This document shows, piece by piece, positions 17,501 through 24,993 of a stretch of 36,526 nucleotides of DNA. The notes below the pieces were generated by a model, which saw only the letters and a list, made by a program, of their open reading frames with translations, was not told the origin of the DNA and ran no database searches. The stretch's first letter is position 1. The number at the start of each line of letters is the position of its first letter. Source of the stretch: Clostridiales bacterium (GTDB taxonomy: Bacteria; Bacillota; Clostridia; Oscillospirales; CAG-272); assembly GCA_016281775.1 (NCBI GenBank), contig JAEEJH010000166.1:1-36526 (forward strand). Direction: 5' to 3'. The translations under genes and the position numbers were made by a program.

Positions 17501-17677
17501 AGAGTCGTGCTCGTCGGCACGAGGCGCAACCTGTTCGGTCCTCTTCATCTCGTACCCGCGATACACGGCGCGTACGGACCCGGTCACTTCGTTACGGGCG
17601 GCGATTCGTGGACAAACGACTATAATTTCATACCGGCTCACCTCGGCGTGCTGACGGTCGAACACAAAAAAATCTGA
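14576..17677 (+). CDS. Glycoside hydrolase, GH106-like (alpha-L-rhamnosidase-related)
   Basis: 1033 residues, no signal peptide, so likely cytosolic. The N-terminal block is typical of the large rhamnosidase-related TIM-barrel family: RGKPFWSWNGELEEKELKRQ (18-37), MKEMGLGGYFMHSRAGL, and YDEDRWPSGSAGGKVT. A barrel of about 500 residues follows with acidic and aromatic residues (GIFTDEPHRG, GHVLHEDSL, KKWLLSELYGCTGWEF, QALFGINLRCQHLSWYTMEG). After about 690 there are jelly-roll sections resembling GH2-type sugar-binding or galactose-binding domains, one near 860-1030 ending in RNLFGPLHLVPA. The substrate is probably a deoxyhexose or related glycoside imported whole; rhamnosidase is the nearest call, but galactosidase-like activity cannot be ruled out. 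Start ATG at 14576 uses GAAAGG ten bases upstream; the in-frame TTG at 14558 lies inside the previous gene and is not preferred. Confidence 0.85.
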   Translation: MKKEALIKQFEAPGVQYRGKPFWSWNGELEEKELKRQVGVMKEMGLGGYFMHSRAGLITEYLGKEWFELINSTADEGERLGMESWLYDEDRWPSGSAGGKVTVDPKYRMKSLYVYESSPEKFEPSDDTFMIFEAKLDGLKLGEYKQITAEEAKNAPADKKILHFRIIPDEPSSGYNGTTYIDTMSTAAVDRFIEMTHEQYKAKCGDRLGRSIKGIFTDEPHRGHAMDNRREKDGVISCATAYTDDFFDEFEKRYGYDMKPLLPELFYQKDGDPVSRVKLNYFDLACNLFVERFMKRINDWCNANGIIFTGHVLHEDSLTNQTVPNGSLMRSYEYMGYPGIDLLTEHNRCYWVVKQLSSAARQLGKKWLLSELYGCTGWEFNLRSHKAVGDWQALFGINLRCQHLSWYTMEGESKRDYPASILHQSPWYKDYPFVETYFARFGLMMQQGKPCCDLLVMNPIESVWCRAHLGWAQWISPVSPLAHEIEGKYQKLFSMLIRNHIDFDYGEEQMMIPRTYVEKTEDGAILHVGEAAYRTVLVSGMLTIRPTTLKILKEFKEAGGKIVFAGEAPKYVDAVPSDEPAKLAEECIRVPFDEENVVTAVRRDHEAIYIENDEGENCGDVFVQERYDADSDIYIAAFLNTDRENATGPMQITATNIKDGYTPELWSLETGDRFKIPYEKAYYGGRFELELEAAGSAMIVFTKDADALPAPEEKTLTQIYFVDGTFEYECDEDQACVLDFARWKTADGEFSAEAESLKVDQQVRDHFGIEHRGGGMLQPWYSKLHDKKIYGDIELEYTFDIEKLPEGEVFLCGERPEFNGYFINGIKLQCPDKDDFYIDNCLKKMPVPEGALKIGVNTVTVKVAFMRTTNIESLYLIGKFGVKIDGHKRTLTSLPDRVGTSDLINYSMPFYTGCLTYKLNAGTFKKPADGERIILKADKFKGGLVRVEFDGKKQALAWEPYEADITEAVLNGSEIRVVLVGTRRNLFGPLHLVPAIHGAYGPGHFVTGGDSWTNDYNFIPAHLGVLTVEHKKI

Positions 17678-17693
17678 TATACGGGAGAAACAC

Positions 17694-18764
17694 ATGGCTT
17701 TATTTGAAGTAACCGCCAACGACAGGCGGATATACGAAGAAGAACTCAGAGACTTTCTGCCGGATAAGATACTCGACGTGCATACTCACGTCTGGCTCGA
17801 TTCGCTGACGGTACCGAAACCCGCCGACAGACAGAAACGGACGGTCACGTGGCCGTCTCTCGTCGCTAAGGACAACAGCGTCGAAGACCTCGCCGAGACT
17901 TACAGACTCATGTTCCCGGGCAAAGAGGTCTCCGCTCTGATGTTCACAAGCGCCGTTCACAGCGTGGAAAGCGCGAGAGCGAACAACGATTACGTTTCGG
18001 AGTCGTCGAAAAAGACGGGCTGGCCGGCGCTTTACTACAGTCACCCGACGCAGAGCCCGGACGAAGTGGAACGTATGATACGGCGCGGAGGTTTTGTCGG
18101 CATAAAATCGTATCTCGATCTCGCTCCGGCTTATATACCGGAAGCGGAGATACGCATATTCGACTTTTTCCCGAAAGAACAACTCAAACGTATGGACGAA
18201 CTCGGCGCGATAGTGATGCTGCATATACCGCGCAACGGCAGGCTGAAGGATCCGGTAAATCTCGAACAGATACTTGAGATAAAAGCGGAGTTTCCGCATA
18301 TCAGGCTGATAATCGCGCATATCGGCAGGGCTTACGTCAAAGAAGACGTCGGCAACGCCTTTACCGATTACCTTTACAAAGCGCCCGATCTGATGTACGA
18401 TTTTACGGCTAACTGCTGTGAATACGCCATAACCGAGGTGATAAAGCACGCGGGACCCGAACACGTCATGTTCGGGACCGATATGCCGATCCTCCGGATG
18501 AGGACGCACAGGATAGAAGAAAACGGAACGTACATAAATCTGGTACCGCCGGGACTTTACGGCGACCCGAAGCAGGACAGACACCTGCGCGAGGTAAGCC
18601 CCGAAGAAGCCGGGAAAATAACGTTTTTCTGCTACGAGGAACTGCTTGCTTTCAAACGCGCGTGCATAACGCTCGGATGCGGTAAACAGGAGGTCTCGGA
18701 TATGATGTACGGCAACGCAAAAAGACTTATAGAGGGCGCGAAACGCTCGATCTACGGTGAATAA
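17694..18764 (+). CDS. Amidohydrolase-2 family protein, metal-dependent hydrolase
   Basis: 356 residues. It shows the metal-site pattern of the amidohydrolase TIM-barrel fold: HxH at H30 and H32 (DVHTHVW), H177 in VMLHIPR, H209 in LIIAHIGR and D263 in MFGTDMP; the C-terminus has the usual helix YGNAKRLIEGA. A lysine at 138 (GIKSYLD) could be the carbamylated bridging residue. Family 2 members include decarboxylases, lactonases and hydrolases of ring compounds, so a sugar-lactone or ring-opening hydrolase would suit the operon. The start ATG at 17694 follows GGGAG with good spacing, 16 bases after the glycosidase stop. The exact substrate is not visible; clustering with an aldose/ketose isomerase speaks for a sugar-derived compound, not a purine or pyrimidine. 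Confidence 0.85.
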   Translation: MALFEVTANDRRIYEEELRDFLPDKILDVHTHVWLDSLTVPKPADRQKRTVTWPSLVAKDNSVEDLAETYRLMFPGKEVSALMFTSAVHSVESARANNDYVSESSKKTGWPALYYSHPTQSPDEVERMIRRGGFVGIKSYLDLAPAYIPEAEIRIFDFFPKEQLKRMDELGAIVMLHIPRNGRLKDPVNLEQILEIKAEFPHIRLIIAHIGRAYVKEDVGNAFTDYLYKAPDLMYDFTANCCEYAITEVIKHAGPEHVMFGTDMPILRMRTHRIEENGTYINLVPPGLYGDPKQDRHLREVSPEEAGKITFFCYEELLAFKRACITLGCGKQEVSDMMYGNAKRLIEGAKRSIYGE

Positions 18765-18774
18765 GGAGGAATTT

Positions 18775-20190
18775 ATGAAAAAGATCAAGGTAGGATATCT
18801 GCCGTTTTACATCAAACTGTACGACGACAAAAGCTCAAAATGGAGAGTATCGTGCGTCAAATACATGAACAAGCTGATAAAAATGATCGAAGACCGCGGT
18901 TTCGAGGTCGTTTGCGCTGACGAAGTCTGCCGCATCAAACCGGAATTCGACCGAGCCGCCGCGAAGTTCAACGCCGACGGCGAGATCTGCGCCGTGATAA
19001 CTCAGCATCTCGCTTATTCTCCGTCGCTCGAATCTATCGAAGCGCTGAAAAGCCTGAAAGCTCCGATAATCGTTTTCGACACGACGCCCGATTATAAACT
19101 TATAAAATACGCCGACACGGTCGACAAGATCATGGACAATCACGGCATCCACGGCGTGCAGGATATGTGCAATATGCTGAGGCGCTGCGATATAGATTAC
19201 GAACTCTGCGTCGGTCACGCTTCGACTCCGGGCGTGCTTGACGAGCTGTGCGGTTATATCCGCGCCGCGTACGCCGCAAAGTGCTTCAAAACCGCCCGCA
19301 TCGGTATGGTCGGCGGCGAATTTGAAGGCATGGGCGATTTCCGCATAACCGATAAAGAATACGAAAGCGAAATCGGAGCGAAAACGATCCGCATGACCGC
19401 CGAAGAAGGCAAAAAATTCACGGAAGCGGTAACTGAAGCGGAGATCGACGCTGAGATCGCGTCAGACCGTGAAAAATACAGCGTATGCGTTCAAAACGAA
19501 GAAAACTACAGAGCCGCGGTAAAAGCCGGGCTTGCGGTCCGCAAATGGATGGAAGCGGAAAAGCTCGACGGCGTGACGGTGAACTTTTTACACGCCGACA
19601 AAGACGGTCTGCCTAAGGTGCCGTTTGTCGAATGCTGTAAGGTGATGGAACGCGGGCAGGGTTACGCGGGCGAGGGCGACAATCTGACCGCCGGACTCGT
19701 CGCGGCGCTGATCAAGGCGTTTCCCGACACGACCTTTACTGAGATGTTCTGCCCCGACTGGAAAAAAGACACGATACTCTTAAGCCACATGGGCGAGATG
19801 AATCCGCGTCTGACCGAAGAAAAACCGCGCATAATCGACAAGCCGTTTGAGTATAACTCCTGCGGCGACACGACTTCTCTCGTCGGATGCTTCAAAACCG
19901 GCTCCGCCGTCATCGTCAACCTCGCGCCGGGCAAAAACGGCTTTACGCTGATACTCGCGCCGGTCGACGTCGTTCAAAGCGGCAAAACCGACAAAGCGTA
20001 TATAAACGAAGTGCGCGGATGGGTAAAACCGTACTGTCCTCTGCGGGAGTTTTTGAAGGATTATTCTCTTGTCGGCGGTACGCATCATTCGGCTATGGTT
20101 TACGGCGATTGGGATAATATCGAAGCGCTCGAAGCCTTCGGCAGGATGATGGGATTTGAAACGGTCGTGATAGGAGTTGAAGAGTGGTAA
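18775..20190 (+). CDS. L-fucose/L-arabinose isomerase family protein
   Basis: 471 residues from ATG 18775, six bases after a perfect AAGGAGG at 18763-18769. The fold and active site match the AraA/FucI family: GMVGGEFEGMGDF closes the second domain, and the four Mn/Mg ligands of AraA have clear counterparts: E300 in YAGEGDNLTAGL, E323 in TFTEMF, H338 in LLSHMGEMNP, and a His pair 437-438 in VGGTHHSAMVYGD. The usual AraA is about 500 residues, so this is close to full length. The enzyme should interconvert an aldose with its ketose, but overall similarity to the named enzymes is loose and the sugar is unknown. It is followed by the TIM-like gene with a one-base TAATG overlap. The sequence carries no signal peptide. 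Confidence is good for the family, low for any single sugar. Confidence 0.88.
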   Translation: MKKIKVGYLPFYIKLYDDKSSKWRVSCVKYMNKLIKMIEDRGFEVVCADEVCRIKPEFDRAAAKFNADGEICAVITQHLAYSPSLESIEALKSLKAPIIVFDTTPDYKLIKYADTVDKIMDNHGIHGVQDMCNMLRRCDIDYELCVGHASTPGVLDELCGYIRAAYAAKCFKTARIGMVGGEFEGMGDFRITDKEYESEIGAKTIRMTAEEGKKFTEAVTEAEIDAEIASDREKYSVCVQNEENYRAAVKAGLAVRKWMEAEKLDGVTVNFLHADKDGLPKVPFVECCKVMERGQGYAGEGDNLTAGLVAALIKAFPDTTFTEMFCPDWKKDTILLSHMGEMNPRLTEEKPRIIDKPFEYNSCGDTTSLVGCFKTGSAVIVNLAPGKNGFTLILAPVDVVQSGKTDKAYINEVRGWVKPYCPLREFLKDYSLVGGTHHSAMVYGDWDNIEALEAFGRMMGFETVVIGVEEW

Positions 20191-20894
20191 TGAAACCGAA
20201 GATAAGAACGCCTTATTTCGAGATAGGCACGAAAAACTATATATACGGCGACAAAGTGCTCGAATACGCGAAAGCCGCCGACAAAGCGGCTGAAAAATAC
20301 GATATCGACGTGCTTTTCATAACGCCGGCGGTCGAGATACGCCGCGTGGTCGAGAATACGAAACATCTTATCGTTCTCGCGCCGTATATGGACACGCTCC
20401 GTCCCGGCCGCGGCATGGCGGACATACTGCCCGAGGCGCTTGCCGCCGCGGGAGCGAAGGGCGTGGTCATAAACCACTGCGAAAAGCCGATGAGTCTGCC
20501 GCAGATGAAAAAGACGATAGACAGAGCGAGAGAACTTGATTTTCTCGTCTTCGCCTGCGCCGATACGCTTGAAGAGGCGAAAGCGATAGCTCAGCTTCAC
20601 CCGGATATAATAAACCCCGAACCGTCGGCGATAATCGGCGGCGGCAACGGCGTTTCCCCTATGGATTACGTCAAGGATTCCATAAGAGTCATAAAAGAAA
20701 TATACCCGGATATCCTCGTAGAGCAGGCGGCGGGTATAACGAACGGACAGCAGGTCTATGACTTCATAATGGCGGGCTCTGAAGCCGCCGGCGCCGCTTC
20801 GGGCATAATGAACGCCGCCGATCCGATAGCGATGATAGACGAAATGATAGCTGCGACGAGACGCGCCGCGAACGATCTGAAAAAGGAGCAATAA
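20190..20894 (+). CDS. Triose-phosphate isomerase-like protein
   Basis: 234 residues, close to the usual 250 of TpiA. The catalytic trio of triose-phosphate isomerase has equivalents: K15 in EIGTKNYIYG (for Lys12), H96 in VVINHCEKP (for His95) and E144 in NPEPSAIIGGG (for Glu165), followed by the phosphate-binding glycine loop GGGNGVSP and the late strand VEQAAGITNGQQVYDFIMAGSEAAGAASG. The lid segment around E144 is altered from the usual EPVWAIGTG. It is therefore a true TIM-barrel isomerase of a side branch that likely works on a phosphorylated tetrose, pentulose or similar compound, not the glycolytic enzyme, whose gene should lie elsewhere. ATG at 20190 overlaps the TAA of the isomerase gene; GGAG lies 15 bases upstream. 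The next gene starts one base after its stop, which points to tight co-expression. Confidence 0.87.
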   Translation: MKPKIRTPYFEIGTKNYIYGDKVLEYAKAADKAAEKYDIDVLFITPAVEIRRVVENTKHLIVLAPYMDTLRPGRGMADILPEALAAAGAKGVVINHCEKPMSLPQMKKTIDRARELDFLVFACADTLEEAKAIAQLHPDIINPEPSAIIGGGNGVSPMDYVKDSIRVIKEIYPDILVEQAAGITNGQQVYDFIMAGSEAAGAASGIMNAADPIAMIDEMIAATRRAANDLKKEQ

Positions 20895-20895
20895 A

Positions 20896-21390
20896 ATGGT
20901 ATTCAAAAAATCTTTCAAAGTCGAATCTAACCACCGTGCGGTGAGCTTTCACGACGTAACCGATCAGGTCAAAGAATACGTCGCGGAATCGAAGATACAA
21001 AACGGCATAGTCGTCGTGTATTCGCATCACACGACCTGCTCCGTCATCACGCAGGAATGCGCGTTCGACAAATCGATGACCGGGCTTGAAACGCTTCAGC
21101 AGGATCTTGTGAACGCGTTTGAGGAATGGATCCCGACGTGCCGTTACGAGGGAATGTATCTGCATCCCGGCAAAAAGGCTCTCGATTTTGCCGAAGAGCA
21201 CGGGGAGGACAATTTCGGCTGTCACAATACGGACGCTCATCTGCGTTCTTCGATAATCGGCAGAAGCGTTACGGTAGTCATCGACGACGGAGTCGCAGAT
21301 CTCGGTGAATTCGGGCGCGTTCATTTCATAGACTGGGATCAGACGAGGGGAAGAACAAGAACGGTACAGGTCATGATAATAGGCGAATAG
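20896..21390 (+). CDS. YjbQ family protein (UPF0047, secondary thiamine-phosphate synthase-like)
   Basis: 164 residues, a little longer than the typical 130-140. Signature motifs are clear: SHHTTCSVITQE (near residues 43-54), CHNTDAHLRSSIIG, and the ending GRVHFIDWDQTRGRTRTVQVMIIGE. The family is a compact trimer with a conserved His/Cys/Glu pocket; the only reported activity is weak thiamine-phosphate synthase-like complementation, and the true reaction is not settled. Its place between a TIM-like isomerase and a surface glycosidase, one base after the former, suggests that this copy handles a sugar or sugar-phosphate intermediate. Start ATG at 20896 is preceded by AAGGAG at 20883-20888. No thiamine genes or TPP riboswitch are nearby, which argues against a thiamine role here. 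Confidence 0.9.
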   Translation: MVFKKSFKVESNHRAVSFHDVTDQVKEYVAESKIQNGIVVVYSHHTTCSVITQECAFDKSMTGLETLQQDLVNAFEEWIPTCRYEGMYLHPGKKALDFAEEHGEDNFGCHNTDAHLRSSIIGRSVTVVIDDGVADLGEFGRVHFIDWDQTRGRTRTVQVMIIGE

Positions 21391-21405
21391 CGCCGGGAGA
21401 AAGCC

Positions 21406-24400
21406 ATGAAAAAGATTATATCAGCTCTGCTCGCAGCGCTCTTTGCTCTGCTCTGCCTTTCGGCGTGTACGGGCGATCACACGGTTACGGTAACGACCGA
21501 CGCTCCCGAACCGGGGACGGTCGGAAACGGGACCGTGACCGAAGCGGCGACGGAAGAACCGGAAGAAGACCCGACGGTAAACTACCGCATCGGAACGGAC
21601 ATACAGCTGCCCGATTACGATACAACGGAGAAGATAATGAAAACTGCAAAAACCATAGAATTCAAAGGCAACGAATCTCTTACCGAGTTCGGTCTTTATT
21701 CCGGCGCGGGCGCCGAAGGTTCGACTGTCATAATGCCGCCTAAGACCGTATCCGGCGTTTACCCGCTGCAGTCGGCGCCGGACGACAGCGTATCGGAATA
21801 CTCGTTTATCCTGAACTGCGCCTCACAGCCGAGCGAAGCGTCATGGATAACTTTTTATCTCGGTCTGCGGCTCGCCGACGCCGCGAGAGACCCGACGGTC
21901 CACGCGGGCGTATGGATAGCGATGCGCTCCGATCAGATAGGCATAAGAAAAGGCAGCTGGCCGAACGACGGATATATGAAAGCCGACTGGGATCTTTCAA
22001 AAGGCGAGCTCGTAACGGTCGTTGATGATCCCGAAAACAATATTATAAAAGTTTACGCAGGCAAAGAAAAGCGCCCGATAGCCGAAATCAGGATCGACGG
22101 CAAAAAGATAAGTCTTTACGCGCCGGGTGCCGATACTCCGTCCGTAACCGACTCGACGGAACAGAACGTCATAAAAGGCGGCTACAGCCATTTATGGAAC
22201 CATCATACGCCGTGTCAGGTCACGGTTGACGATCTCAAGGTCACCGTGTCGGTAACGACGGCGGAAAAAGCGGAAAACGCGGGTATAAAACCGAACACGA
22301 AAGACGTTTTCGCCGATACGTACGTGACTGTGGACGATACCGGCAGAACGGTAGCTTACAGCGGCACGAAGCCGAACGGCGCGAAGGTCGGCATATTCTA
22401 CTTCTTGTGGCACGAATCTAACGGCCCGTTGTGGGATCACACCAGATCGTACGAAGAGGGCGGTCTCGAAGGGCTGTGGAAGACGATGCGGTCGGGCAGT
22501 CTCGGATTCGCTCACTACTGGGCGGAACCTTACTTCGGATATTACCGTTCGAACGACGAATGGGTGATAAGAAAGCACGGCGCGATGCTTGCCGAAGCCG
22601 GTATAGACTTCGTCTATTTCGACGCTACGAACGGTCTGTTATATAAACCGTGTTACGAAGCCGTGCTGAAAGTCTGGTCGCAGATGAGAAAAGAGGGCAC
22701 GAAAACGCCCGACGTCTGTTTCCTTATGCAGGACGGCAACACAAAAGAGCTTTCGCAGCTCTGGAACGATCTGTACAGCACGGAACGTTACAGCGATCTG
22801 TGGTTCAAGTGGGACGGAAAGCCCGCTATAATGTTCACCGGCAGCAGCACGAAATTGAGCAAGGAACAGGAAGAATTTTTCACCGTCCGTATTTCCTGGG
22901 CAAACGAGACCGACGCATGGTATAAAGATCTTAAGGGTATCAATTGCTGGGCGTGGGGTACGATGGCTCCTCAGAAAGGCGGATACGCATACATAGACGG
23001 CAAAAAGACGCTCGAGCAGATGGTCGTTATGTGCGGTTTCTGGGTCAACGGATCGTACGGTACGAACGCCGGAAGAAGCTACACGAGAAAAACCGGCGAG
23101 CCGGTAAATCTGTCGCAGGGCGACTGGGATATGGGCTACGGTCTGTACCCGCAGACGAGCGGACTCGGTCTCGCTTATCAGGAGCAGTTCGATCACGCGA
23201 TATCGAAAGCGCCGAAGCTCGTGATGATCACCGGTTGGAACGAATGGTGGGCAGGCCGATGGGAAGGCGCGCCCGCGATCGGACAGAAGATCGCGAACCA
23301 GTACACCGTTTCGGGCGACAAAAAAGCAAAAGAATACAATTATTTCGTTGATAATCTCAACCCCGAATACTCGCGCGACATCGAACCGATGAAAGACGGT
23401 TTCAAAGACAATTACTATTATCAGACCGTTATGAACGTAAGGACGTACAAGGGCAGCAGACCCGTTGAAGCGGCTTTCGGTCAGAGAACGATCGATATGA
23501 ACGGCGAGCTGACTCAATGGCTCGGCGTCGGTCCCGAGTTCCGGGACGTTGCGGGCGACACGGCAAAACGCAACTTCTCTTCTCACGTCGGCGGATTTAC
23601 TTATAAAAACGATTCCGGCAGAAACGACATAGTCACGGCGAAGGTATCTTTTGACGGAGAGTATCTGTACTTTTACGCCGAATGCGCCGAAGACGTCGTG
23701 ACGGATAACGGATCGAATTTCATGAATCTGTTTATAAACTCGGATAACGACGGCAAAAACGGCTGGTACGGTTTCGATTACGTAATAAACCGCAGCCGCG
23801 ACGGCAAAAAAGCCTCTGTGGAACGCTTCAAAGACGGATGGAATTTTGAAAAAGTCGGCGAGGCGGAATACGTTATCAGCGGGAAAGTAATGACGGTCAA
23901 GGTATCGGCTTCGCTGATCAGGTACGATAACGAAACGCTCGATTTCAAATGGGCGGACAATTCCGTAGACGACGGCGATATAATGGGCTTCTGGGACAAA
24001 GGCGACGCGGCGCCGGACGGCAGATCGAGCTTCCGCTACACGACGAAGAGCGAAACGGTCGACGTGCCGGCGTGTCTGACTGCCGACATGGCGGTATTCA
24101 AAGCGAACGGATATAACGCTTATATCGGCGGTAAGCAGGTAAGGCTCGTCAGATCCAACACAAAGGCGACGCTTCTCGCCTCCGGTCACGAATTCTGGCT
24201 GCCGGCGTCGGTGCTCACACAGATCGGCGTCGACTGCAAAGATCTGCCCGTGCTCGATCATTACGGCGTTCTATACGTGAAAGCCGACGAAGCGGTCAAA
24301 GCCGCCGGCAAGACGGTCACGATAACGCCGAAGGGGCTGCTGATAATAGCCGATAAGGCGGTAACGGACCCGGAAGCGCTCGATATACTCTACGATTCTC

Positions 24401-24408
24401 TGTACTGA
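21406..24408 (+). CDS. Multidomain surface lipoprotein with GH99-like catalytic domain
   Basis: 1000 residues. Lipobox LSAC with Cys21, then a Thr/Glu/Pro linker (to about 65). Residues 70-300 form a beta-rich module (laminin-G or jelly-roll-like; EFKGNESLTEFGLYS...). From about 320 a TIM-barrel begins with the GH99/GH71-like pattern VGIFYFLWHE, SLGFAHYWAEPYFGYYRSND, AEAGIDFVYFDATNGLLY, and ITGWNEWWAGRWEG at about 607-620. Residues 685-890 look like a CBM9/DOMON-type carbohydrate-binding module (VSFDGEYLYFYAECAEDVV ... MNLFINSDNDGKNGWYGFDYVINR). The last 110 residues resemble a copper-amine-oxidase-N-like module (AYIGGKQVRLVRSNTK...FWLPASVLTQIG). GH99 enzymes cleave alpha-mannosidic linkages internally, so a mannan or a related alpha-linked glycan is a candidate. 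ATG at 21406 follows GGGAG. It should sit on the outer face of the membrane and supply fragments to the cytosolic enzymes. Confidence 0.85.
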   Translation: MKKIISALLAALFALLCLSACTGDHTVTVTTDAPEPGTVGNGTVTEAATEEPEEDPTVNYRIGTDIQLPDYDTTEKIMKTAKTIEFKGNESLTEFGLYSGAGAEGSTVIMPPKTVSGVYPLQSAPDDSVSEYSFILNCASQPSEASWITFYLGLRLADAARDPTVHAGVWIAMRSDQIGIRKGSWPNDGYMKADWDLSKGELVTVVDDPENNIIKVYAGKEKRPIAEIRIDGKKISLYAPGADTPSVTDSTEQNVIKGGYSHLWNHHTPCQVTVDDLKVTVSVTTAEKAENAGIKPNTKDVFADTYVTVDDTGRTVAYSGTKPNGAKVGIFYFLWHESNGPLWDHTRSYEEGGLEGLWKTMRSGSLGFAHYWAEPYFGYYRSNDEWVIRKHGAMLAEAGIDFVYFDATNGLLYKPCYEAVLKVWSQMRKEGTKTPDVCFLMQDGNTKELSQLWNDLYSTERYSDLWFKWDGKPAIMFTGSSTKLSKEQEEFFTVRISWANETDAWYKDLKGINCWAWGTMAPQKGGYAYIDGKKTLEQMVVMCGFWVNGSYGTNAGRSYTRKTGEPVNLSQGDWDMGYGLYPQTSGLGLAYQEQFDHAISKAPKLVMITGWNEWWAGRWEGAPAIGQKIANQYTVSGDKKAKEYNYFVDNLNPEYSRDIEPMKDGFKDNYYYQTVMNVRTYKGSRPVEAAFGQRTIDMNGELTQWLGVGPEFRDVAGDTAKRNFSSHVGGFTYKNDSGRNDIVTAKVSFDGEYLYFYAECAEDVVTDNGSNFMNLFINSDNDGKNGWYGFDYVINRSRDGKKASVERFKDGWNFEKVGEAEYVISGKVMTVKVSASLIRYDNETLDFKWADNSVDDGDIMGFWDKGDAAPDGRSSFRYTTKSETVDVPACLTADMAVFKANGYNAYIGGKQVRLVRSNTKATLLASGHEFWLPASVLTQIGVDCKDLPVLDHYGVLYVKADEAVKAAGKTVTITPKGLLIIADKAVTDPEALDILYDSLY

Positions 24409-24434
24409 TCTATGCAGACAAAAAGGGAGCAAAA

Positions 24435-24923
24435 ATGAAGAAGATCGCAGTTGTTTTGATATTTACCGCGCTGTTTTGCTTACTGATATCATGCGGCGAG
24501 CGTGAATCGCCGCCTGCGTATCTGCCGTCGGTCAGGTACGAAAACGTACCGCTGCCTGACTGTACCGTACTCATCGAGTACGGCGCGGGACCGGCCGACG
24601 GCGCCGGTCCGGCGTTCGGCAAATCGCCGGAAGAACTTATCGTTTCAAGCGATATAAGCATACCGTATACGAGGATAAAAGACGGAGACGTCGCTTTGCA
24701 GAACGGCAGCGACAAAAACGCAAGTTTCAGCATAAGTTTTATCGGCGTATATACGCCCGACGGGAAGAAAACGGAATACGGCGAAGCCGATCTCTCTTCT
24801 CTGCCGAACGGCAAATACGTCGTCGCGGCAAGATTTTCGAAATCGGCGGGAAGCGGAAAGGATATCAGAGACGAGATATATTATCTGCTCGCCGGGATAG
24901 ATAAAACATCGCTTGAAAAGTAA
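24435..24923 (+). CDS. Small lipoprotein of unknown function
   Basis: 162 residues. Lipobox LISC with Cys20 after a short basic, hydrophobic signal. The mature domain is beta-rich (YENVPLPDCTVLIEYG, DISIPYTRIKDGDVALQNG, KNASFSISFIGVYTPDGKK, NGKYVVAARFSKSAG), probably an Ig-like or jelly-roll fold, with one Gly/Ala/Pro loop (GAGPADGAGPAFGKSPEE). I do not recognise the family. It is the last gene of the sugar operon, 26 bases after the GH99-like gene, with AAGGGAG as ribosome binding site, and is followed 15 bases later by the terminator hairpin. A role as accessory glycan-binding lipoprotein is inferred from position. Confidence 0.85.
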   Translation: MKKIAVVLIFTALFCLLISCGERESPPAYLPSVRYENVPLPDCTVLIEYGAGPADGAGPAFGKSPEELIVSSDISIPYTRIKDGDVALQNGSDKNASFSISFIGVYTPDGKKTEYGEADLSSLPNGKYVVAARFSKSAGSGKDIRDEIYYLLAGIDKTSLEK

Positions 24924-24937
24924 ACGGATTATTTGTC

Positions 24938-24967
24938 AAAAAAAGCAACCGTGCACGGTTGCTTTTT
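24938..24967. terminator. Strong rho-independent terminator, probably bidirectional
   Basis: A seven-base perfect stem, GCAACCG and CGGTTGC around the loop TGCA at 24945-24962, is followed by five T and preceded by seven A, so it can stop transcription from either side. It closes the sugar operon. Confidence 0.9.
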
Positions 24968-24993
24968 CGTTATTCTTTGTTCCGTCCGTTGAG

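Noticed and set aside
17700-18788. 362-codon minus-strand opening opposite the amidohydrolase gene
   Set aside because: Shadow of a gene with a full metal-site pattern; the translated text is Arg/Tyr/Val-rich noise of the kind seen opposite all genes here.
22639-24261. 540-codon opening on the minus strand inside the GH99-like gene
   Set aside because: It is the exact shadow of a well-supported gene with lipobox and domains; its product is rich in Arg, Val, His and Tyr without any motif, and there is no ribosome binding site.
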